Positions 1 to 4,801 of a DNA stretch of 7,852 nt are shown here, piece by piece. Numbering within the stretch: the stretch's first letter is position 1; the number at the start of each line of letters is the position of its first letter. The position numbers and the translations under genes were made by a program. The stretch comes from Bifidobacteriaceae bacterium (GTDB lineage: Bacteria > Actinomycetota > Actinomycetes > Actinomycetales > WQXJ01). The DNA is taken from contig JAIRTF010000119.1 of NCBI GenBank assembly GCA_031255075.1, positions 1 to 7,852 on the forward strand. Reading direction: 5' to 3'. The notes under the pieces were generated by a model. The model did no database searches. It was not told where the DNA came from and worked only from the letters and a program-made list of their open reading frames with translations.

Positions 1-100
1 CGAGGTCTGGGTCAGTTGGCGACCCAGGCCAGCCGTAGCTGGCCGCGACCAGCGCCGCGCCAAGAACTGGTACCGCCACCAACCGAGCCACGCTAGCCAT
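1..100 (-). CDS. N-terminus of an exported protein, possibly an M23-family peptidase (partial)
   Basis: An open frame starts at ATG 100-98 and reads 33 codons to the left edge without a stop. It begins MASVARLVAVPVLGAALVAA, a short basic start followed by a hydrophobic stretch, as in a signal peptide or membrane anchor, and continues SYGWPGSPTDPDL. No lipobox cysteine is visible. A hexamer AGGTGG sits directly before the ATG; it is better spaced (9 bases) for the in-frame GTG at 91-89, so translation may start at codon 4. In many actinobacteria a secreted M23 metallopeptidase gene lies divergently beside rpsB, and such proteins have a Trp-Pro/Pro-rich stretch after the signal peptide; the WPGSPTDPDL segment would fit. 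That identification is inference from context, because the catalytic domain lies outside the window. The frame is convincing as the start of an exported protein; the family is uncertain. Confidence 0.5.
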   Translation of the reverse strand, partial: MASVARLVAVPVLGAALVAASYGWPGSPTDPDL

Positions 101-189
101 CCACCTGGTCTACCCCGGACCCAGCCACTCTGCTCAGAGATAAAGCCGCCCCCTGTGGACAACAACCGCCAACTGACGAGACTGGCGCC

Positions 190-215
190 GGGCGTGTCAA
201 CGCTCTCTGTGCAGG
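190..215. repeat. Copy of the ATPase upstream flank, just after its stop codon
   Basis: GGGCGTGTCAA (190-200) and CTCTGTGCAGG (205-215) lie six bases beyond the ATPase stop codon. Both 11-mers recur exactly on the other side of the gene, at 1740-1750 and 1716-1726, in the same orientation but swapped order, so that the CTCTGTGCAGG copies are on the inside and the GGGCGTGTCAA copies on the outside. GGGCGTGTCAA overlaps the start of the tandem repeat unit. Two exact 11-base direct matches around one gene are unlikely by chance and suggest cassette boundaries. Confidence 0.75.
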
Positions 216-220
216 CTTTC

Positions 221-1690
221 CTAGCCGAGCAGGAGAGCCACAAGCGGGGCTGGTACTGCCCACACCGGGTGAGTCAGGTCCAGCACGCTCTTAGTCGCCA
301 CAATCCCACTTCCATATTTGGCCGCGATGACCCTCGATTCGCCGCGCCATCCGGAGTCAACCCATTTCGACTCGATTGGTGTGGTCGTTGCTGGTCCGTT
401 CACTGTCGGAATCCTCGACGGAGCTAGGTCAATTTCGTTTCCCTTGCCACTGCGGGTATAGCCGATCGTGTCGTTGTCTGCCCAGCGGCCCTCGTCCGCT
501 TCGTCAATGCGCCGCGCCATGGCCACAGCCAATGCGGCTTCGGTGAGCCCGGTGAAGTCCGGGACAGTCGGGCCGACGCTCAACTGACCAGGAACCCAGG
601 AGAGGAGCGGATCCACCAGGTACAGCTTGAACTGGGCACCTGGAACGGCGCGTCCCTCGTCATCGCGCTGGTGACATTGAACCGCCGCGCACGAGTTGAT
701 CATCCGGGCGATGCGCCGGCCAAGCACCCCCGGGCTCCCATAGTTCAGAGCGGAGGACAGATGGCGCAGATTCAAAGGGCTAGTCGCCCGCTCAGCAAGT
801 TCGGCCAGAAGCAGCGGAACCGACTCCTGCGGGGCATCTGGATCGATGTCCGTGCGTAGCCACCCAACAAGGTCGCGGCAAAAGGCAGCGCTCACTGCCC
901 CCGAACGGGCATGCTCAGCAGTTGCCCGGGGGAAGCCGCCACTTGTCAAATAGTTCTGCCAGGCCAGGTCGTAGTCATCGGTAAGGAACGCCAATTCGTC
1001 AAGTGCCTTGCGACAGTGCTCGGATTGAAGTTCTGTTGGGTCTCCGGCGGCAGGTCGAGGCAGGGTCGGCGTGGTTGCGGCTAGGTAGTCACGGAAGGTC
1101 ATCGGTAAGAGTTGGCGGACTCGGCGCCGGGCACCGGAGCCGGCGCGGCCGGTCATGAGGTGGCCATATATTGCTTCACTTCCAGTCCAGCGGCTGCCTG
1201 TTGCGACCACGCAGTCGTCGCCGAATTCGCTGAGATCGCGTGCCTGCTTGACGACGCTGGTCCAGCCATCAATGCTGCTGATCTCGTCGAAGAACCAGAT
1301 CCGCTGCCGCGCCTGTGGGGTGTCGACCGAGGCCGTCAGAGAGCGCCCTAGTGTTATTACGCGACGTAGGTCGCGTCCTTTCATACCGTCGCATTGAACC
1401 TGGATGATTTGGCGGGGGTCGATCTCTCGACGAGCGCACAGCGCGGCGATGGCGTCCAGCATGGCGACCGATTTGCCGATCCGTCTCGGTCCGGTTAGGA
1501 CCACGAGGGAGTCGTCGAGGGGGCCAAGTGCAACATCGTCAAGGATGTGCGCTCGGTACCCCAGATCCAGGCCGCTACGTCCAGCCAACAGACGATGGGT
1601 ACGCGTCCATTCGAGGCGGTCGCCGCTGGCGGCCGAGGCCCACCATGGATTGGCCAAGGCCAGCATCCGCCTTAACTCGTCATCTCGCAC
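221..1690 (-). CDS. AAA-type ATPase of the AAA_14/DUF4143 kind with PD-(D/E)XK-like C-terminus
   Basis: With a GTG start at 1690 the protein has 489 residues. Motifs seen: NPWW near residue 14, typical of the N-terminus of these ATPases; Walker A GPRRIGKS (about 67-74); Walker B IWFFDEI followed by SSIDGW (about 131-143); ATGS (163-166), a sensor-like strand; MTFRDYL and SGGFPRA, matching the conserved PxSFxEyL and GGFP stretches of DUF4143 ATPases; and near the C-terminus EID (419-421) and IESK (439-442), which give the D...ExK pattern of a PD-(D/E)XK nuclease fold. The role of the family is poorly known; I assign no substrate. The frame stays open upstream to about 1891, through the repeat array, with a possible TTG start at 1783. 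I prefer 1690 because it begins just before the conserved helix (VRDDELRRMLALANPWW) and has a -10-like TACAGT six bases upstream, as in leaderless actinobacterial genes. ATG 1666 is the other option. The gene stands alone between repeats and looks acquired. No frameshift is seen. Confidence 0.88.
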   Translation of the reverse strand: MRDDELRRMLALANPWWASAASGDRLEWTRTHRLLAGRSGLDLGYRAHILDDVALGPLDDSLVVLTGPRRIGKSVAMLDAIAALCARREIDPRQIIQVQCDGMKGRDLRRVITLGRSLTASVDTPQARQRIWFFDEISSIDGWTSVVKQARDLSEFGDDCVVATGSRWTGSEAIYGHLMTGRAGSGARRRVRQLLPMTFRDYLAATTPTLPRPAAGDPTELQSEHCRKALDELAFLTDDYDLAWQNYLTSGGFPRATAEHARSGAVSAAFCRDLVGWLRTDIDPDAPQESVPLLLAELAERATSPLNLRHLSSALNYGSPGVLGRRIARMINSCAAVQCHQRDDEGRAVPGAQFKLYLVDPLLSWVPGQLSVGPTVPDFTGLTEAALAVAMARRIDEADEGRWADNDTIGYTRSGKGNEIDLAPSRIPTVNGPATTTPIESKWVDSGWRGESRVIAAKYGSGIVATKSVLDLTHPVWAVPAPLVALLLG

Positions 1691-1702
1691 ACATAGACTG
1701 TA
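1691..1702 (-). promoter_or_regulatory. Putative leaderless promoter -10 element of the ATPase gene
   Basis: On the minus strand TACAGT (1702-1697) is followed by six bases and then the GTG at 1690. A TAnnnT element ending six or seven bases before the start codon is the usual layout of leaderless genes in actinobacteria, and no Shine-Dalgarno sequence precedes this GTG. No -35 hexamer is found at normal spacing. This is inference from spacing alone. Confidence 0.35.
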
Positions 1703-1715
1703 CCGCAAACGAAGC

Positions 1716-1750
1716 CTCTGTGCAGGGGTTTTACGTTTTGGGCGTGTCAA
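1716..1750. repeat. Right-hand copy of the direct repeats flanking the ATPase gene
   Basis: CTCTGTGCAGG at 1716-1726 and GGGCGTGTCAA at 1740-1750 match the pair at 205-215 and 190-200 base for base. Between them is a short AT-richer stretch, GGTTTTACGTTTT. GGGCGTGTCAA here is also the start of the first tandem repeat. The repeats are direct, not inverted, so they do not look like IS ends. Confidence 0.75.
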
Positions 1751-1830
1751 AACAGGGGGGGTTTTGAGGTGGCGGCGTGTCAAAAAGGGGGGGTTTTGCT
1801 TCGCCGGCGTGTCAAAAAGGGGGGGTTTTG
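1741..1830. repeat. Three tandem G7-containing repeats upstream of the ATPase gene
   Basis: Three copies lie at 1741-1766, 1774-1798 and 1806-1830, with a period of 33 then 32 bases and 7-base unlike spacers. Each reads GGCGTGTCAAAAA, then seven G, then TTTTG on the plus strand. Copies 2 and 3 are identical over 25 bases; copy 1 has an extra C (AAAACA before the G run). Within each copy CAAAA and TTTTG are complementary and flank the G tract. On the minus strand each copy contains TTGACA. The array lies just upstream of the predicted ATPase start, so it may be a binding array for a regulator, a recombination site or a slippage-prone region. The spacers are too short for CRISPR. Function unknown. 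Confidence 0.9.
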
Positions 1831-2025
1831 TAACGCGATCGCGTGATGGGAGGGGCTCAAGACGGCTCTGCCGCGGTGGAAACCGGGTGGCTCAGGCGGA
1901 AGCTTGGCCAGCTCTTCACTAGGAGCAGCTGACAACAGTCTGGGCGCCTGGGCCGCCCGCTCAGCGCGGCATCGGCTTAGTGGTTGCCAGGCGCTATTGG
2001 CGGCAGGCCGGGGCGGGGGTTGAAA
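1831..2025. other. Non-coding stretch with a 12-base palindrome and an inverted repeat
   Basis: Directly after the third repeat lies the perfect palindrome ACGCGATCGCGT (1833-1844). Further on, GCGCCTGG (1944-1951) pairs with CCAGGCGC (1987-1994), with an inner stem GCCGC (1952-1956)/GCGGC (1966-1970), giving a nested GC-rich hairpin without a T tract. I see no coding frame with a convincing start here. The stretch separates the ATPase gene from the divergent surface-protein gene. Confidence 0.6.
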
Positions 2026-2054
2026 TTGACGAGGGCTGGGTGGGGTGCTAGCGT
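2026..2054 (+). promoter_or_regulatory. Promoter of the surface-protein gene
   Basis: TTGACG (2026-2031) is separated by exactly 17 bases from TAGCGT (2049-2054), which is preceded by TGC as an extended -10. This is a good actinobacterial housekeeping-type promoter. Transcription would start near 2061, leaving a leader of about 60 bases before the GTG at 2123. Confidence 0.65.
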
Positions 2055-2055
2055 C

Positions 2056-2094
2056 GGTGCTTAGTGCTAATGAGAAGCATTCGCACTAAGCGTC
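2056..2094 (+). promoter_or_regulatory. Long palindrome at the predicted start site; possible Fur/Zur-type operator or leader hairpin
   Basis: GCTTAGTGC (2059-2067) pairs with GCACTAAGC (2083-2091), then a T/C mismatch, then AATG (2069-2072) pairs with CATT (2078-2081) around a five-base centre. The central 19 bases (2066-2084) match the classic Fur-box palindrome GATAATGATAATCATTATC at 14 of 19 positions, and the core AATGAGAAGCATT matches at 11 of 13. Placed over the transcription start, a bound repressor would block RNA polymerase. As RNA the same bases would form a strong hairpin, so a leader structure is the alternative. The regulator identity is inference. Confidence 0.5.
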
Positions 2095-2122
2095 TTGAGA
2101 CACGCTGCCCCTCGACAAGAAA

Positions 2123-4372
2123 GTGAGTCCCACTGTGCGTGGTGTCACCAGGACCGGACAGGCCGGTTCTCCATTCTCAACAAAACGAGCCGGCGCGGTG
2201 GTGGCGATCACCATGGCGGTCGCGCTCGCCCTGCCTGCGACCGGCGCCTCAGCCGACCCGACCCCTGGCGGCGGATTGGCCGATCAGTACACACTTGAGA
2301 TTCTTGGCCCGCCGGCCGGCGGTGTTAGCTCTTCGGCGCTGGGTATCAATGACAACGGCGACGTGGTTGGGATCACCCGACCCACGGGATCGGCCCAACC
2401 CCAACAAACTGTGCTGTGGGAACGGCACGGCGACCACTTTCATGCCCATGTGCTGGACAACCTGGAGGGATCGGCGTTCTCGCGTGGGTTCGATCTCAAC
2501 AATGATCAGAACATCGTCGGAGAAGCCTTTGATTCGGCCGGAACCTCAGTTCCCATCCGGTGGGCCGGGGAATCCGCGCCCGTTCGCGTGACCAACCTGA
2601 ACGCGACCGGCACCGGACTGCTCAACGACATTTCGGATGATGGTGTAGCTGTTGGCACGGCCTCTGGCATGGCTGTCAAAGTGAACCCAGACGGGACGGT
2701 CGTGATCTTGCCACCCCCTGGTCCGGCCGGTTCCACGGCCACTTCGATGACAGCAACCGCCGTGGCGAACGGCGGCGTCATCGGCGGGCGGGCCTCAATC
2801 ACACCGCCCGGAGGCAGTGCCGGTGCGCTGAGCGGAGTGGTGTGGGACGCGAACGGTACGCGGCTGTTGCCTGCGCCCCTCGGGGCCAGCGCCCCGGTCG
2901 TGGCAGATGTACGGCCAGACGGCGTGGCCGCCGGTAGCGCCACCGTGGGCTCAACTGAGGTTGCGGTTCAGTGGGACGCCGCCGGTACCCCTGTCCTGTT
3001 GGCCACACCGAACGTGGGCGGCTACAACCATGCGGCCGCCAAAGCCATATCTGCCGACTTGGTGGTGGGCTACGCCTCGCAGTACGCCGGCAACACATCC
3101 TACGGCGGCGCCGCTGTGGCCTGGGATTCCGCTGGTGCGCACGACCTGTCAGCGCGGGTGGCGGATCTGCCGGCCGGAGTGGTTCTGCAGGCCGCCTTGG
3201 ACGTCAATCGCAGCGGGCAAATCGTGGGTAGCGCGTACACACCGGAAGGGGCCAGAGGATTCGTGCTGACCCCAGTGGGCTCGGCAACGACCTACCAGGT
3301 CAGCATTGAGCACTTCCCAAACGAGTTCACGGACGGCCAGCAGTACACGCTCCAGGCGCAGCCTTCGCCCGCAGTGCCAGGCGCGACCTACCGCTGGGAG
3401 ATGCAAGTGACGGGCTCCAGCGCTTGGTTACCCATCAACGATGCCGCCGGCCCGGTCACCACAGCCCAGATCACCTTCACGGCGCGGCAGGCTTGGGACG
3501 GGTTTGCGTGGCGGGTGGCGCTGATCGACGCCGATGGCGACCGGTTGGCTGAGTCCGCCGCCCACGAAATGCGGGTCTCCCTGGGTGTACCGACCGTCAA
3601 TGGGCTCCACATTCTTGGCTTGGCCGGTCACTACCACTCCGGCGGCACCATCCAGCTGACTGCCGTCCTGGTGCCAGCTGATCCGAGTCCCGCGCAATAC
3701 CGTTGGTCAATGAAAAGGGCTGGCCAGGCCGCCTATCACGCGGTGACCGGTCAGACTGACGAGACCTTCGCCATCACGGCGGAACAGGCCTTGGAAGGCG
3801 CCATGGTCAAGGTGGAACGCCTGGTCGGGGGTGTGCCGGTAGCCACTTCGGAGCCGGTCACGCTGGAAGTGGATGACCATGGCGCGCCTCCGGCCCAGGC
3901 GGTGTCGATTGCCGGTGCCTCGACCTATCGCGCCGGCAGCGCCGTCGAGCTGACGGCCAGTGTGTCCCCAGCAACTGTTCTGGACCGCTACCAGTGGTTC
4001 ATTCGCGAAGCGGGCGCCGCAGCCCCGCAGCCTGTGCCAGGCGCCAACGCCGCAACCTACTCCTTCACGGCTGAGCCGCGGCACAACGGCGCCGAACTGA
4101 CAGTGGCGGTCATTGAGGAAAACGGAACCGTGATCTATGGGCCATCCGAGCCATACAGCTTGGCCGTTGCGGCATCTCCTCAGCCAGGTGGCGTGTTTCC
4201 TGGGACTGGCGGAGCTGCGGGCCCCTCGGCCACCGGCAGTGACCCAGCCGGTGGAGCGCCCCTGCCGCCCACCGGTGCGACGGCCCCCAGCCTGGCTTTA
4301 GCTGCCATCTGTCTAATGCTGGCCGGCACTGCGGCTGTGGCCCGCGGCCGCCGCCGGCCAACCCTCTCCTAG
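2123..4372 (+). CDS. LPXTG-type cell-wall-anchored surface protein with HAF repeats and Ig-like domains
   Basis: 749 residues from GTG 2123; a second GTG at codon 5 (2135) is possible, and the Shine-Dalgarno signal is weak for both. Domains in order: signal peptide with a long basic n-region and hydrophobic stretch (23-40), likely cut after GASA (44/45); seven HAF-type repeats starting near residues 73, 123, 167, 211, 260, 307 and 358, each with a D/N-x-G-x-VVG core, most followed by a W-x-x-x-G strand, probably a seven-bladed beta-propeller; three Ig-like domains at about 388-488, 489-584 and 592-685, each with a YRW or YQW tryptophan; a Pro/Gly/Ser linker; LPPTG (714-718), a membrane segment and an RGRRR tail, the sorting signal for sortase. 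The mature part before the membrane segment has no cysteine. HGDHFHAH (102-109) in the first repeat contains an HxxHxH histidine triad, a zinc-binding pattern known from streptococcal Pht proteins. Ligand and function are unknown; adhesion or metal binding are guesses. It has its own promoter and terminator. Confidence 0.9.
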   Translation: MSPTVRGVTRTGQAGSPFSTKRAGAVVAITMAVALALPATGASADPTPGGGLADQYTLEILGPPAGGVSSSALGINDNGDVVGITRPTGSAQPQQTVLWERHGDHFHAHVLDNLEGSAFSRGFDLNNDQNIVGEAFDSAGTSVPIRWAGESAPVRVTNLNATGTGLLNDISDDGVAVGTASGMAVKVNPDGTVVILPPPGPAGSTATSMTATAVANGGVIGGRASITPPGGSAGALSGVVWDANGTRLLPAPLGASAPVVADVRPDGVAAGSATVGSTEVAVQWDAAGTPVLLATPNVGGYNHAAAKAISADLVVGYASQYAGNTSYGGAAVAWDSAGAHDLSARVADLPAGVVLQAALDVNRSGQIVGSAYTPEGARGFVLTPVGSATTYQVSIEHFPNEFTDGQQYTLQAQPSPAVPGATYRWEMQVTGSSAWLPINDAAGPVTTAQITFTARQAWDGFAWRVALIDADGDRLAESAAHEMRVSLGVPTVNGLHILGLAGHYHSGGTIQLTAVLVPADPSPAQYRWSMKRAGQAAYHAVTGQTDETFAITAEQALEGAMVKVERLVGGVPVATSEPVTLEVDDHGAPPAQAVSIAGASTYRAGSAVELTASVSPATVLDRYQWFIREAGAAAPQPVPGANAATYSFTAEPRHNGAELTVAVIEENGTVIYGPSEPYSLAVAASPQPGGVFPGTGGAAGPSATGSDPAGGAPLPPTGATAPSLALAAICLMLAGTAAVARGRRRPTLS

Positions 4373-4455
4373 CGCCGCCGCCGGCCGCGCTGGCCGCCGC
4401 GCTGGCTACCCATCCTGCCGCCTGCAGGTGTCCCAGTCCCAGTCGTTGCTCCCGG

Positions 4456-4490
4456 CGGGGGCTGGGCATCCGAAGCATCGGCAGCCCCCG
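4456..4490 (+). terminator. GC-rich hairpin, probable terminator of the surface-protein gene
   Basis: CGGGGGCTG (4456-4464) pairs perfectly with CAGCCCCCG (4482-4490), nine base pairs with a 17-base loop holding a further CCG/CGG pair. It lies 84 bases after the stop codon. Only a weak T run follows (TTTCT near 4501), which is common for actinobacterial terminators. Confidence 0.55.
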
Positions 4491-4523
4491 TGAGGTGCGG
4501 TTTCTCGGAACGGCGCCTGCAAG

Positions 4524-4588
4524 GTGCCCTGGCCGCGCGGGAAGGCATGGTACGCAGACTGCCCAGAGCGGGTGAGCGGCCAGGGCAC
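4524..4588. terminator. Perfect 13-base inverted repeat, second possible terminator or upstream element of rpsB
   Basis: GTGCCCTGGCCGC (4524-4536) is the exact reverse complement of GCGGCCAGGGCAC (4576-4588), with a 39-base loop that can form a GGCA/TGCC inner stem. It lies between the first hairpin and the rpsB promoter. It may be a second terminator that insulates rpsB from read-through, or a protein-binding inverted repeat. No T tract follows. Confidence 0.5.
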
Positions 4589-4589
4589 G

Positions 4590-4621
4590 TTGTGTGGGGG
4601 TTGGTGGGGGTGCGGTAGACT
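4590..4621 (+). promoter_or_regulatory. Putative rpsB operon promoter
   Basis: TAGACT (4616-4621) is the best -10 candidate before rpsB, in the context TGCGGTAGACT. The -35 is weak: TTGTGT (4590-4595) is 20 bases away. Transcription would start near 4628, immediately before the first leader hairpin, which supports the placement. A promoter is expected here because the preceding gene is followed by terminator-like hairpins. Confidence 0.4.
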
Positions 4622-4628
4622 CGCTGGT

Positions 4629-4735
4629 GGCCTTCCGCCAGGGAGGCCTAATTCGCGTGCTTCTGTGCTGGGCTGAATTGCTTCGGCTCAGTGCTGGCGG
4701 GCTCGGTCCGGGCGTCAGTCCGGTTCCTCGCCAGC
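4629..4735 (+). promoter_or_regulatory. rpsB 5' leader with three consecutive stem-loops
   Basis: Stem 1: GGCCTTCC (4629-4636) with GGGAGGCC (4641-4648), one wobble, loop GCCA. Stem 2: GGGCTGAA (4670-4677) with TTCGGCTC (4682-4689), two wobbles, loop TTGC. Stem 3: GCTGGCG (4693-4699) with CGCCAGC (4729-4735), perfect, with an inner CCGG (4708-4711)/CCGG (4720-4723) pair. The leader of about 170 bases is long and structured. S2 represses its own operon through the leader in Escherichia coli; whether this unrelated-looking leader does the same is inference. Confidence 0.5.
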
Positions 4736-4801
4736 GGAGGCACTAGGCGCTTGACACCGGTAAAACGGCTGGTCAGGCAATCAACCGAGAGGAATTTAGC
4801 G

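Noticed and set aside
154..162. DnaA box TGTGGACAA (TTGTCCACA on the minus strand)
   Set aside because: A single 9-mer without a cluster or AT-rich unwinding region; the rpsB neighbourhood is not an origin.
1745..1815. Three TTGACA hexamers (minus strand) as -35 elements for the ATPase
   Set aside because: None has a plausible -10 at 16-19 bases; they are a property of the repeat unit.
1725..1825. G-quadruplex from the G runs
   Set aside because: The G runs are about 25 bases apart, too far for a canonical quadruplex; not excluded but unsupported.
1741..1830. CRISPR-like array
   Set aside because: Only three repeats with 7-base spacers and no cas gene.
190..1830. Insertion sequence
   Set aside because: The flanking repeats are direct rather than inverted and no transposase is encoded.
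4751..4756. TTGACA in the rpsB leader as a second promoter
   Set aside because: No -10 hexamer at suitable spacing before the start codon.
4691..4801. 37-codon N-terminal extension of S2 from GTG 4691
   Set aside because: The conserved S2 start and a well-spaced ribosome binding site fit ATG 4802; the extension is part of the structured leader, including its third hairpin.
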